A stretch of 64,000 nt of DNA from Chloropicon primus (GCA_023205875.1 CP060754.1:1550001-1614000); one strand, 5' to 3'. Counted from the stretch's first letter, positions 8,959 to 20,000 are shown. The notes: generated from the sequence alone by a model not told the origin. Numbers and translations: made by a program.

Positions 8959-11900
8959 ATGTCGAGGGTGGGAGGGAACGGGGCGAGGCTCGTGGCCGCC
9001 CTGCTGAAGAGGGGCCTCGTGGTCGGCCAGGGTTCTGTCGCCCCCGCCACCACCAGCGCCTCCTCGACGACGACGACGTCATCATCCTCGTTGTCCTGGC
9101 TTGGCGCAGCAGCCGCGGCCAACGCTTCTCCCGCTTCTTCTTCTTCTTCTTGGCATCGTCGCGCGTCGTCTTCCTCGTCCGCGGACGTGGACCCCCTGGA
9201 GTACTCGCCTTCCTCGTCGTCGTCGTCCTCGACGACGGACTGGAGGCAGAACAACCGGTTCTACGACATGGCGAGGGAGAACGCGGGGGGCAGGAAGCTG
9301 GAGGAGAACTTGGTGGGAGCGCTGAGTCTGGAGCCCAAGGAGGGGGACGAGTGGGACCAGGAGACCTTCGAGAACGTCGACGGGAGGCGCGTGGAGGACG
9401 GGAGGTACAAGCAGTTCATAGGGAGGCTGGAGCAGGAGGACATCGTGTCCGGGAACCGCGTGCTTTCGGACCCCGTCAGGACGTTCGCGTACGGGACGGA
9501 CGCGTCCTTCTACAGGCTGAACCCCAAGTACGTGCTCAAGGTGGCGAACGAGGACGAGGTGAGGAGGCTCCTGCCCATCGCCAGCGAGCTGAGGGTGCCG
9601 GTCACGTTCCGCGCGGCGGGGACGTCCCTGAGCGGCCAGGCCATCACGGACAGCGTCCTGGTGAAGATCAGCCACCACGGCAAGAACTTCAGGGGCTACG
9701 AGATCAGGAACGGGGGGAAGGAGGTCACGGTGGAGCCCGGGCTCATCGGGGGGGAGGTCAACAGGCTCCTCGCGAGGTACAAGCACGTGCACAAGCTCGT
9801 GGACCAGTACAAGATCGGGCCGGACCCCGCCAGCATCGAGTCGTGCATGATCGGTGGAATCGTGTCCAACAACTCGAGCGGGATGTGCTGCGGGGTGGCG
9901 ATGAACTCGTACCACACGGTCAAGGACCTCAGGCTCGTGTTCGTGGACGGCACCGTCCTGGACACGAGCGACCCGGAGAGCGTCGCGGCCTTCGAGGCGT
10001 CTCACGGGGACCTCCTCAGGAAGGTGAGCGACCTGGCCGCCGAGGTGCAGTCCGACCCCACCCTCGTCGCTCTCATCAAGAAGAAGTTCGCGATCAAGTG
10101 CACGACCGGGTACTCGATCAACGCGCTCGTGGACTCCCCCCCGGACGAGCCCATGAAGATTCTCAAGAAGCTAATGATCGGGTCCGAGGGGACCCTCGCC
10201 TTCGTGTCCAAGGTGACCTTCAACACGGTCCCCGAGTACCCGGACAAGGCGAGCTGCTTCGTCCTCTTCCCGGACATCGAGATGGCCTGCGAGGCGGCCT
10301 TTAGGCTCAGGGAGCAGGGCGTCGCCTCGGCCGTCGAGCTCTTCGACAGGGCGAGCCTGAGGGAGTTCGAGAATGACGACAAGATGCTCAAGCTCGTCAA
10401 GGGCCTCGACTGCTGCGGGGACGGGGCGGCCAGCCTCCTCATCGAGTGCTGCGGCCCGGACGACGCCGACCTCGACAAGAAGTTGAAGGCGGTCACCGAC
10501 CTCCTCAAGCAGGAGAAGATGATCGGGCCGAAGGAGGACACCAAGATGAAGCTGGAGGACTACCCATTCACCAAGGTCGCGGACGAGTACAAGTGCTACT
10601 GGAATGCCAGGAAGGGCCTCATCCCCGTGGTCGGCGGGGCGAGGCCCAACGGGACCTCCATGCTCATCGAGGACGTGGCTTGCCCGGTGGAGAGCCTGGG
10701 AAAGATGACCAAGGACTTGATCAAGATGTTCCAGAAGTACGGCTACGACGACGCCTCGGCGTTCGGCCACGCCCTCGAGGGGAATCTTCACCTGGTGTTC
10801 TCCCAGGGGTTCAGGAGCACCGCGGAGATCGAGAGGTTCGACGCCATGATGCAGGAGATGGCCTACATCGTCGCCACCAAGCACAAGGGAAGCTTGAAGG
10901 CGGAGCACGGAACGGGGAGGAACATGGCCCCGTTCGTGGAGATGGAGTGGGGGACCAGGGCGTACGACATCATGTGGAAGCTCAAGGCGATCTTTGACCC
11001 TGACAACATCCTGAACCCCGGAGTGATCTTGAACAAGGACCCGGAGATTCACATGAAGTCCCTGAAGCAGTCCCCCGTCGCGGACAGCTCTTACGACGTT
11101 GCCAACAAGTGCATCGAGTGCGGGTTCTGCGAGAGTAACTGCCCGGCCAAGGACGTCACCCTGACGCCAAGGCAGAGGGTCACCGTGTACAGGGAGATCA
11201 GCAGACTGAAGGCGAAGGGCAACAGGTCCATGGAGGAGGAGGAGAGGCTCGAGCAGATGGTCGAGGCCTTTGACTACATGGGGAACTCCACGTGCGCCGC
11301 GGACGGCATGTGCCAGGAGAAGTGCCCCGTGAAGATCAATACGGGTGAGCTCATCAAGGACCTGAGGGAGAGGGAGATGGGCGAGGCCAAGAACACTCTT
11401 GCGATGTACGCCGCCAACAACTTTGGGATGGTGAACACGGTGGTTCCTCCGCTCCTAAACACGGTCGACCTCGCTCACGGAGTCCTCGGCTCTTCCATGC
11501 TGGAGGGAACCTCCAGGCTGCTGAACAAGGTCAGTGGCAACATGATCCCGGTGTGGAACAAGTACATGCCAAGGGGCGCGAAGAAGCTCGACACTTCGGA
11601 CTGCGTGAGCAGCCCGGAGGACGCTGACGTCAGGAACTCTGTGGTCTACATCCCCTCGTGCGTGACGAGGATGATGGGACCTGCCAGGGGGGACACGGTG
11701 ACCGAGTCGGTGCACGAGAAGATGATCTCCATCTTGAAGAAGGCGAACTACAACGTGATCGTGCCGGAGGACATCAACAGCATGTGCTGCGGCATGATGT
11801 TCGACAGCAGGGGAAACAGGCCCGCCGCGAACTCCAAGGCCCACGATCTCGAGGGCGTGATGAAGGAGCTCTCCCTCAACGGAAGGGTGCCCATCATTTG

Positions 11901-12357
11901 CGACACCAGTCCCTGCACCCAGACGATGAAGAACAAGCTTCAGGACAAGATGTTGGGCTTCTCCATCTACGAGCCGGTGGAGTTCATCAACCACTTCCTT
12001 CTCGAGAGGCTGGAGTTCAACAAGGTGAAGGACGACATCACCATCCACGTGCCCTGCTCGTCTAAGAAGATGGGAGTGGAGTCCAACTTCAGGAAGTTGG
12101 CTGGCATGTGCGCCGAGACTGTGCACGAGAGCGGCATTCCTTGCTGCGGAATGGCAGGGGACAGGGGCATGAGGTACGAGGAGTTGACCAAGGGAAGCTT
12201 GCAGCACTTGGAGGTTCCCAGCACCTGCACGGATGGGTACTCCACGAGCAGGACTTGTGAGATGTCCCTGTCCCGTCAGAGCGACGTCAACTTCAGGGGA
12301 TTGCTGTACCTGGTCGACGAGGCGACCTCTGCGAAGGTTGACGCAAGACAAAAGTAG
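8959..12357 (+). CDS. Mitochondrial FAD/Fe-S D-2-hydroxyacid dehydrogenase (glycolate/D-lactate dehydrogenase, GlcD-GlcF fusion)
   Basis: Single exon, 1132 residues from MSRVGGNGAR. The Ser/Ala/Arg-rich first 80 residues look like a mitochondrial presequence. A GlcD-type FAD-binding domain starts near residue 170 (RAAGTSLSGQ at about 217-226, GGIVSNNSSGMCCG) with its C-terminal cap. A GlcF-like part follows: CIECGFCESNCP (Cys718 onward) and CAADGMCQEKCP (779 onward), then CCG motifs near 943 and 1062. Length and order match Chlamydomonas GYD1, the respiratory-chain-linked glycolate dehydrogenase of algal photorespiration. The same family includes bacterial D-lactate dehydrogenases, so the substrate could be either. 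It is convergent with an aminotransferase gene 151 bp away. Confidence 0.9.
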   Translation: MSRVGGNGARLVAALLKRGLVVGQGSVAPATTSASSTTTTSSSSLSWLGAAAAANASPASSSSSWHRRASSSSSADVDPLEYSPSSSSSSSTTDWRQNNRFYDMARENAGGRKLEENLVGALSLEPKEGDEWDQETFENVDGRRVEDGRYKQFIGRLEQEDIVSGNRVLSDPVRTFAYGTDASFYRLNPKYVLKVANEDEVRRLLPIASELRVPVTFRAAGTSLSGQAITDSVLVKISHHGKNFRGYEIRNGGKEVTVEPGLIGGEVNRLLARYKHVHKLVDQYKIGPDPASIESCMIGGIVSNNSSGMCCGVAMNSYHTVKDLRLVFVDGTVLDTSDPESVAAFEASHGDLLRKVSDLAAEVQSDPTLVALIKKKFAIKCTTGYSINALVDSPPDEPMKILKKLMIGSEGTLAFVSKVTFNTVPEYPDKASCFVLFPDIEMACEAAFRLREQGVASAVELFDRASLREFENDDKMLKLVKGLDCCGDGAASLLIECCGPDDADLDKKLKAVTDLLKQEKMIGPKEDTKMKLEDYPFTKVADEYKCYWNARKGLIPVVGGARPNGTSMLIEDVACPVESLGKMTKDLIKMFQKYGYDDASAFGHALEGNLHLVFSQGFRSTAEIERFDAMMQEMAYIVATKHKGSLKAEHGTGRNMAPFVEMEWGTRAYDIMWKLKAIFDPDNILNPGVILNKDPEIHMKSLKQSPVADSSYDVANKCIECGFCESNCPAKDVTLTPRQRVTVYREISRLKAKGNRSMEEEERLEQMVEAFDYMGNSTCAADGMCQEKCPVKINTGELIKDLREREMGEAKNTLAMYAANNFGMVNTVVPPLLNTVDLAHGVLGSSMLEGTSRLLNKVSGNMIPVWNKYMPRGAKKLDTSDCVSSPEDADVRNSVVYIPSCVTRMMGPARGDTVTESVHEKMISILKKANYNVIVPEDINSMCCGMMFDSRGNRPAANSKAHDLEGVMKELSLNGRVPIICDTSPCTQTMKNKLQDKMLGFSIYEPVEFINHFLLERLEFNKVKDDITIHVPCSSKKMGVESNFRKLAGMCAETVHESGIPCCGMAGDRGMRYEELTKGSLQHLEVPSTCTDGYSTSRTCEMSLSRQSDVNFRGLLYLVDEATSAKVDARQK

Positions 12358-12360
12358 GTA

Positions 12361-12398
12361 GGGATAGAAGTGTTGTTTCGGGATAGAAGTGTTGTTTC
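12361..12398 (+). repeat. 19 bp tandem duplication in the 3' UTR
   Basis: GGGATAGAAGTGTTGTTTC occurs twice head to tail directly after the stop codon of the dehydrogenase gene. A TGTAA poly(A)-like signal follows at 12413. Confidence 0.9.
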
Positions 12399-12508
12399 GG
12401 GAGGTGTACTTATGTAATTCATTTGATTTGATAAACATTACTTTATTCCCAAGGGAAGTGAACAAAGTGGGTAAGAGAGAAGGGTACAGCAGATGATGGT
12501 GACGATGT

Positions 12509-13921
12509 TCACGACGAGTACTTCTTCATGAATTCCTCGTGGAACTCCGTCAGGCCCTTGACAATGGTGGGGAAGTCCTCCTCGCTTGGCAGGAACGTGG
12601 TCCTGAAGTGGAAGGTTCCCTCCTTCTGGCCGAATCCCGATCCAGCCACAACGCAAACACCAGTCTTCTTGAGGAGCTCGATGCAGTAGAAGACGTCGGG
12701 CTTCTTGCCCAGCGCCTCGGCGGCCTGAACAGCCTTTGGGGGAAGGGTTATGGAGGGGAAGGCGTACATGGCCCCCTCGGCGTCGTTGCACGAGACTCCC
12801 TCGAGGCTGTTCAGGCAGGACACGATCATCTTGGCCCGCCTCTTGAGGGACGACAGGATCGCGTCCCTCTCCTCGCTGTACAGGGCGTAGGAAGGGTCTC
12901 CCTGCTTTGGGGGCTCCATCACCAAGGACATCAGGATCTGCCCGGCAGTGTTGGAGCACAGGTTGACGCTCGCGATCTTGTTCATCAGTCCGCCCACCTT
13001 GTCGTCGAAGCCGACCATCTCCATGTAGCCGCCTCTGCGCCCGCACTCGCCATAGAAGCCCTTGGAGGTGGACTGGAAGCTGACCAGCTGCACCGAGTTG
13101 TACTCGTCCCCCATGCTCCTCAAAACCTTCTTGAAGCTGTTGAACTCCTTTCCCTCGGCGTAGATGTTGTCCTGGTAGACCTCGTCCGCGAGGAGAATGA
13201 GGCCCTCGTCCTTGCAGAACTTGATGATCTCCTTCTGGTTCTCCATGGAGAGCACCTGGCCGGTTGGGTTGCCCGGGTTGATGACGACGAGGGCTCTCAC
13301 CGTCTTTCCCGCGGCCCTGGCCTTGGCGATGCTGGCGGAGAGCTCCTCCACGCCCATGCTCCAGCCCTTGGACTCGTCAAGGTAGTAGGGCGCGAGGGAA
13401 CCCCCGTAGAGGGTCAGGGTCGCCGAGTAGAGGGGGTACTGTGGGATCGGGGTGAGGATCGCATCGCTGTCGTTCCTCAGGAGGACCTTCATGCACATGT
13501 GCACGCCTGGGGAGGCCCCGTCCGTGATGAAGATGGAGTTGGGGTCGCTCGGGAAGCCGTCCCTCGCCTCGATTCCTCTGGCGATGGCCTCCCTGCAGAC
13601 CTGGATGCCCTTGCTCTGGGAGTACGCCCCCGTTCCTCCGGGGCAGGCCGCGAGGAGCGCCCTGGCCCGAGCGATGGCGTCCGAGGGAAACAGCTTCTCC
13701 ACCTCGGGCGACTCGAGCAGGACGGGGCAGTCGCACAGCGCGAGGACCTGCCTGAAGAAGGTGATGGGCTTCTGTCCCAAGCTCTGCGGGTTTCCGATGT
13801 TGCAGTAGATGATCTTCCTCCCCTCGCTCGCCAACTGCGCCGCGATCTGCACGATCTCGCCTCTCACCGCATACTGAGTGTTCACCACGTTCTCGTTCGC
13901 AGTCTCCACCGTCAGTGTCAT
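12509..13921 (-). CDS. Alanine/glutamate:glyoxylate-type aminotransferase (class I PLP enzyme)
   Basis: Single coding exon, 470 residues from ATG 13921. It shows the alanine aminotransferase signature: GNPQSLGQKPITFFRQVLAL, a PLP-phosphate contact in TDGASPGVH, NPGNPTG, LADEVYQDNIY, and the PLP Schiff-base lysine in STSKGFYGECGRRGG (about Lys287). Plants use paralogues of this family both as cytosolic or mitochondrial alanine aminotransferase and as peroxisomal glutamate:glyoxylate aminotransferase. The C-terminus KKYSS is not a PTS1, so a peroxisomal site is not supported. Its place beside a glycolate dehydrogenase suggests it may convert glyoxylate to glycine; that is inference. A leader intron ends exactly at the start codon. 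Confidence 0.92.
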   Translation of the reverse strand: MTLTVETANENVVNTQYAVRGEIVQIAAQLASEGRKIIYCNIGNPQSLGQKPITFFRQVLALCDCPVLLESPEVEKLFPSDAIARARALLAACPGGTGAYSQSKGIQVCREAIARGIEARDGFPSDPNSIFITDGASPGVHMCMKVLLRNDSDAILTPIPQYPLYSATLTLYGGSLAPYYLDESKGWSMGVEELSASIAKARAAGKTVRALVVINPGNPTGQVLSMENQKEIIKFCKDEGLILLADEVYQDNIYAEGKEFNSFKKVLRSMGDEYNSVQLVSFQSTSKGFYGECGRRGGYMEMVGFDDKVGGLMNKIASVNLCSNTAGQILMSLVMEPPKQGDPSYALYSEERDAILSSLKRRAKMIVSCLNSLEGVSCNDAEGAMYAFPSITLPPKAVQAAEALGKKPDVFYCIELLKKTGVCVVAGSGFGQKEGTFHFRTTFLPSEEDFPTIVKGLTEFHEEFMKKYSS

Positions 13922-14225
13922 CTACGCCACGACGACGATGACGACGACGACGAGAAAAGAAGGTTCGAGCGGACGAAAAGGAGCGAGCGGAAGGCGTCAG
14001 CTTTCGACGAGAGCGAACAAGCAAAGGGAGGAGGAGGAGGATTTTGGTCGTCGTGGGTGATTTTCGCGATAAGATACGCAAAGGCCCGTGTCGTATTCTC
14101 GTGTTTTGTCCCGTTCGTTTTCGTCGTCGTCGTCAGTGCCACCCGTCGCGACGACGACGAAAGCGCACGTGCGGTGAGGGCCGCGAGCAACCTCGAAAAC
14201 GCACCGGGGGTGCGTGACACCTTAC
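13922..14225 (-). other. Likely leader intron of the aminotransferase gene
   Basis: Donor GCAAG|GTAAGG at 14225 and acceptor GGCGTAG ending at 13922, immediately before the ATG. The inferred leader exon (above 14226) has no ATG, so it would be untranslated. Confidence 0.55.
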
Positions 14226-14844
14226 CTTGCCTCTCTCTGTCTCGTGTGGTCGCGCGTCTCTCCGTCTTCCTCCTGCCTTGTGCTCCCCGAGAGCCACTTT
14301 CGCTCTGGCGAATTGAGGGCCACAGGATTAGGATTTAGATCTTGGCACGTTTTGAAACGGGAGAGGAGGAAGAGAGGAGGAGGAGGATTGCTCGACATCG
14401 CTTCCTCGGCGGTGGAAAACCGGAGGAAGAAAAGTCGCAGCGAGAATTCCCTTGGCCATCCCCCACAACCAACGACAGCCTCCCCCCGTCCCCCCCCCCC
14501 CTCTCTCTCTCTCTCTGTGTCTCTCTAGGACTCGAGGGGAGACCACCGGTGTGGCCTTGGCGAGCAGAGGAAAAGGAGGAGACGGCCGGGGTTCCGGCGT
14601 GCGTGCACAAGGCGGCTCCTTGGTCTTCTCGACGAGGCAATCGACCGATTCAATGGATTTTGTTTTGGACCTTGGTCCACAACGCCTCGCTCGCTCGCGT
14701 CGAAACCAAGAACTGTTACGTTATAATGATTGGAGAAGGGAACACCCACACAAACACACACACAGACATATGTGTTTTATTGATAGAATAGGCATTATAC
14801 ATGACGCACGCACGCACGCACGCACGCACGCATGTATTTGGTTT
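14226..14844. other. Aminotransferase leader/promoter and MCTS1 3' flank
   Basis: 619 bp with pyrimidine runs (CT repeats near 14500), a short AC run near 14750-14765, and an ACGC microsatellite at 14804-14832 just beyond the MCTS1 stop. No gene is supported. Confidence 0.55.
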
Positions 14845-15627
14845 TTAATCCAAAACGTTGTTCTTCCACAGGCCGTCGTTCAAACAGTGAATGTTCTCGA
14901 CCCCCACCCCTTGGTTCACCGTCCTTATCTCTTCCGTGGACATTGTGGTGAAGCCTATCGCTAGTGCGCACTCCTTGTTCTCGGCGTAGATCGCCACCGG
15001 AGTTTCCTTGTCCACCTCGTCGTGGATGGTGGCCCCCGGACTCGTCAGACCAGGGCACATGATGTTGGCACCGGAGAGGACAAACTTGATGGCACCCGTG
15101 TCGACCCGAAGCTTTGGCATCATCTGTGGGTATTGGTGCAAAAGCCTCAAGGTCGGGAAGTACGGCGTGTCCCTCGTCTTGTAGAACAGAGGGACGTTGT
15201 TCACGCAGACTATCTCCACCTTTCCCTCGCTACAAGCCGTTTTCGCGGCGCGCCACAGGGCACAAGAGTCAGAGCAAGCAGAGCCCGGACCGCGACGGAG
15301 GGCAGAGAGAGAGAGAGAGAGAGAGAGGAATTCGTGTCAGACAAAGAGCAAGAACGCAAGCCAGCCCGCAGCACAGACCGCTAAGACACCCTCGGGGAGC
15401 CAAAAGGAAGCCAAAAAAGGAGGAGGCCCAGCACTTTCGGAACTTTCGAAGACTCACCATTTCGCGATGACCACGTTCTCCTTCTTCGGTATCAGGACGT
15501 CAATCGTCCCTCCCTCTTCCAGCATCGGGTACTGCTCCACTATCTTCGCCCGAATCCCGCGCTGCACCGAAGTCTTCACCTGGGCGAAGGAGCTCACGCT
15601 CTCCTGCTTGGAGAATTTCCTGAACAT
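14845..15627 (-). CDS. MCTS1: MCTS1/Tma20 translation re-initiation and ribosome recycling factor
   Basis: Two exons, 15627..15458 and 15229..14845, join in phase (TG|C) to give 184 residues; human MCTS1 has 181. The N-terminal domain begins MFRKFSKQESVSSFAQVKTS. The PUA domain carries GAIKFVLSGANIMCPGLTSP, a near-invariant family block, and the end has VENIHCLNDGLW. MCTS1 pairs with DENR on the 40S subunit to release deacylated tRNA and to help initiation and re-initiation. No DENR gene is in the window. The gene is divergent from eIF1A, another 40S factor, across 524 bp. Confidence 0.95.
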
Positions 15628-16151
15628 CTTGCGTTGTCTCGTCCTCCTGTTCAATTTCAAGGTTACTTTCTGAGAACCACTCTCAACAACGCCCCTTAAT
15701 CAAGCCAGAAGAGAGCTCCCTCGATCGAAAGAGTCCCCGTCTGTCCGTCTCACGAAAACCCAAACACACCACCACCTTTGTTCTCTCCTCCTCCTTTTGT
15801 CTCCCTCTCCCTCTCGCACTTGCTCGACCCTGGCTGCCCTCCTCCAGCACCAAAACCAAAACCCAAAACCCTAACACACAATCGACAACCCCAAGCCAAA
15901 CTCTCTCCCTCTCCCTCTCTCCTCTCTCCCTCTCTCTCCCTCTCTCTCCTCGGTCTCCTCGGTCTCTCTCTCTTTCTTCCCCTTCCACAACGCAACGCAA
16001 CGCACAGACGCCTCCTTCGTGTTCGTTACTAGAGGTTAATTATACATGTTATGTTTGTGTTGGGATAATTAACGTCGTGTGATGAATGTCTTGAGGCGGC
16101 GCGCGCGAGAGAAACGGGGAGAACACACTGCTTGACTCTTGACGACGCGCC
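15628..16151. promoter_or_regulatory. Divergent MCTS1/eIF1A promoter with telo-box
   Basis: 524 bp. A telo-box AAAACCCTAA lies at 15865-15874 and GATCGAAAG at 15723-15731. CT-rich tracts fill 15900-15970. Telo-boxes are known in plant promoters of translation genes. Confidence 0.6.
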
Positions 16152-16916
16152 ATGCCGAAGAACAAAGGTAAGGGTGACGTTCACGAGGACGAGAGGAAGG
16201 GGGGAGGACACGGGAGGGAAGGGGAAACATCTGGCTGCCTCCTCTCTCTCTCTCTCTCTCTCCAGCTCTCTCTTTTTCTCTTTCTCTCCTCCTCCTGAGA
16301 GAGTGGCCGCGAAGTGGGGTCTCTTTGGTTTTTTGTTTGTCTTCTTTCGGGAGGGGAACAAGGACCTCGAGCCGGGACCTCGCGGTCTCCATGGACTGGC
16401 CTCGGCGCGACTCTGTTCTGACTCCTTCTCTTCGTCGCCGTCGTCTTCGTCTCGCGTGAACGTGACGACTCGTCTCTGTCTCTCTGTCTCTGTCTCTCAG
16501 GGAAGGGAGGAAAGAACAGGAGGAGAGGAAAGAATGAGGGAGAGGAGAAGCGTGAGCTGATATTTAAGGAGGATGGGCAGGAGTACGCCCAGGTCCTTCG
16601 GATGCTGGGTAACGGAAGGCTCGACGCCCAGTGCATAGACGGAGTGAAGAGGTTGTGCCACATCCGTGGCAAGATGAGAAAGAAGGTGTGGGTGAGCACC
16701 GGTGATATCATCCTCGTGGGTCTGAGAGACTTCCAGGACGAGAAGGCCGACGTCATCCTGAAGTACAACGCCGACGAGGCCAGAAGCCTCAAGGCTTATG
16801 GAGAGCTCCCAGACAACATCCGTGTCAACGACGCTGAGCCTCTTGACGCCGAGGAGAACGAGAACGACGCCTTCTTCGACTTCGAGGACATCGAGAACGT
16901 CATCGAGGAGATCTAA
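16152..16916 (+). CDS. EIF1A: Translation initiation factor eIF1A
   Basis: Two exons, 16152..16167 and 16501..16916, give 143 residues, the usual eIF1A size. The first coding exon holds only MPKNK plus one base; the 333 bp intron ends in a strong polypyrimidine tract. The basic N-terminal tail ([13 protein letters not shown]) is followed by the OB fold ([40 protein letters not shown]) and an acidic C-terminal tail ending [18 protein letters not shown]. eIF1A binds the ribosomal A site, promotes scanning and binds eIF5B through its C-terminus. Those tails are intact here. A TGTAA signal follows at 17005. Confidence 0.97.
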
Positions 16917-17063
16917 AGAGGCGAGGCGAGAGCGCTGCTGCTGCCTCTGTCTCCCGGTTGGGCCGATAAAGAGGATGCGTATATGTTTCACCGACTCGGT
17001 AAAATGTAACAAAAGAAAACCCCCACTTTTACACACACACACACACACAAAGTCTCACCTGAA

Positions 17064-20000
17064 TCAAAAGTTGGGGAGGCTCTTCAAGTCAAGCAAGCCG
17101 CCGGGCAAGGAGGCGATGTCCCTCATCATCGCCAGCCTGTTCTTCCGCGTGTCGTCGTCCTCGTCCATCACGAAGACGGAGTTGAAAAAGTTCTCCAGAG
17201 GGGTCTCCAGAGTCCTCGAGGCCGCGACAAACGTCCCAACGCTCACGGCGGACCTGGATCCAGGCCTGGGCTTCATGGCGGCCTCCACCTCCTTGTAGGC
17301 CGCCCACAGCGCCTTCTCTTCCTCTTGCTGGAACAAGCTTTCGTCCACCGCCCAATCCCTGTCCACCTCCTTGCCTGAAACGATCTTGGTCGGCCTGGAG
17401 TAGGAGGCCAACACGCCTGCGAATTCATCCGTCTTGTACAGACCAGCCAGCTCCTTGACGGTGGCGACTGCGAGGTGAGGGTTCTCGTTCCTCTCGGCTA
17501 GAACGGACCTGATGACCTCCCTGGGCGCCCCGTCGTCCGCGAGTAGCTGCTCCAGGCGCCTCACGATGAACTCGTGCGCCTGGCCCCTCTGCTCGCCGGT
17601 GACTTGAATCGGCTGCTTCTCCGCCGCCGCGTCAATGGATTGCTTCAAGTCCAGATCGACCTCGTTCTGTATCAGCGTCTGGAGCATCCCATTCGCGATG
17701 CGCCTGAGGCCGTAAGGATCCGCAGTCGCAGTAGGAGCGCAGCCAGCGGCCACGAGGCCGACCAGGGAGTCCAACCTGTCCGCTACCGCCACGACAATTC
17801 CTGCTTCAGACTTCGGCACAACGTCCGACGCGTTCCTTGGGAGGACTGATTCGAAGACGGCTTCCGCGACGTCTATGGACAAGCCGTCCTTCAGGGCATA
17901 GTGCTTCCCCATCACCCCGGCGAGGGCCGTGAACTCCATCACGACCGAGGTGGCCAGGTCAGCCCTCGAGAGGTGGGAGGCCTGTAGCGCGACTTCCTTG
18001 GCATGGGTTAAATCCATCGCTTCCGCCAGCTCCCCCACCAACGCGTCCGTCCTGTCTGCCTTGTCCAGCATGGTCCCCAAATCCTTCTGGAACATGGTGC
18101 CCTCCAGCAGTGGCCTGAAATCAGAAAGTTTCTTCTCCATGTCGAGCTTGTAAAAGAAGTCGGCATCCTCAAACCTCGCCGTGAGCACGGACTCGTTTCC
18201 TGCCCGCACAGTGTCCTCGTCGATCTCCCCATTCGCGACCGTCACAAACACGGGGAGGAGCTGGCCAGTGTCCCCATCCTCCACGGGGAAGTACCTCTGA
18301 TGCTTCTTCATCACAGTGACAAGGATGTCCTTGGGCAGCTTGAGGAAGTCCTTGTCAAAACCCCCCAAGATGGCGCTCGGATACTCCACCAAGTTGGTCA
18401 CCTCCGGAAGAAGCCCTTCCTTCATGCTCTCAGGGATCTGCCCCCCGCTGGCCCTTGCAAGGTCCTGGGCGTCATCCCATATCACGCCCTGCCTCTCTTC
18501 CATGTCCACCATGATGCGGTTGCTCTCCATCTGCGCGAGGTAGCTCGCGGCAGTTGGAATGTCGATGGACGGGACGTGGAAGCCGTCCCTCAGGCCAAGA
18601 GAGATTCTGCCGCTTGTGACTCCGCAGGCCGTGAAGGGGACCACCTGGCCCCCGTGGATGGCAACAATCCACCTCAGGGGACGGGAGTAGGTGGCCTTGG
18701 AGTTCCATCTCATGCTCTTCTTGAATTGCAGCTTGCTGACGACGTCGGGCAGCCTCGACGAGAGCAACTCGCCGGTCACCTCACCCTGCACTTTCTTCGT
18801 CACCCAGCAGTATTCCGTGCCCTTCTTGTCCGCTTTCAGCTCTATGTCCTCAACGCTCACTCCGTTCTTCTTGCAGTAGCCAAGAACCGCCTTGGTTGGA
18901 TTGCCCTCGCCATCAAAGGCAATGCTCGCCGGAGGCCCTCTCACCTCCTCCACTCGGTCCTCCTGCTTGGGAGCCAGGTTCTTTACGACCACGAAGACTC
19001 TTCTTGGCGCCCCCGACGCCACAACCTCGTCGTAGTCCAAGTGCAAGTCGCCCAGGAGCTCGGTAAGCTTGGAGACGACCTGTTTGCTGACACTGGAGAT
19101 CTCGTCTGCGGGCAGCTCTTCTGACCCGAGCTCCAGCAGGAAGTCATCAGCTCCCAGCAGGGGCTCAAGCTTGCTCGAGCCGCGGGCCTCTTCTCCCTTC
19201 GTGTCAGCCAGCCTGGACTCGCCCAGAGGGAAGCCCAGCTCCTCCCTTCTTTCCACCCAAAGCTCCGCGCAATCCCTGGACAAGTTTCTCATCTGGGCAA
19301 ACAGCTTGGCTCTCTCCGTCACCCCGACGGCCCCCCTCGCGTCGAGGACGTTGAACGCGTGCGAGGCCTTGAGCAAGTTGTCGTACGCGGGGACCGGAAG
19401 ATTTTTCTCGATGAGCTCCTTCCCCTCCTTGTAGAAAAGCTGGAACCGCTGCCTGGTGTCCTCGATCGACGCCTCGTTGATGTTGTAGCAGCTCATCTCG
19501 TACTCGTTCTGAAGAAAGAGCTCTCCGTACGTCACATCAGCGTTGTATCTTATGTCCTTGAAGTGGCTCACGCCCTGAAGGGACATGAGAATCCTCTCCA
19601 AGCCGTACGTTATCTCGACGGACACCGGGTCGGTCTGCATGCCCCCCGCCTGCTGAAAGTACGTGAACTGGGTGATCTCCATTCCATCCAACCAGACCTC
19701 CCAGCCCAGCCCCCAAGAGCCCAACGCCGGGCTCTCCCAGTTGTCCTCCACGAAGCGGACGTCGTGCTTCTTCACGTCTATTCCGAGTGTCTCCAAGCTC
19801 CCCAGCAGCAGCTCTTGCGCGTTCCCTGGCTCGGGTTTCAAGATGACTTGGAACTGGGTGTGCCTCTGCACCCTGTTTGGATTGTCCCCGAAACGCGAGT
19901 CGTCCGGCCTGATGCTCGGCTCGGGATAGCACACGTGCCAAGGCTCCGGCCCGAGGACCCTCAAAAACGTGGCCGGGTTCATCGTTCCCGCGCCCACCTC

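Noticed and set aside
6818-13921. Idea that the glycolate cluster is a bacterial operon acquired by transfer
   Set aside because: Genes are on alternating strands, codon use matches neighbours, and a leader intron and presequence are present; the cluster looks native.
12539-14338. 599-codon open frame on the plus strand
   Set aside because: It is antisense to the aminotransferase; low-complexity composition and no domain. The minus frame has complete PLP motifs.
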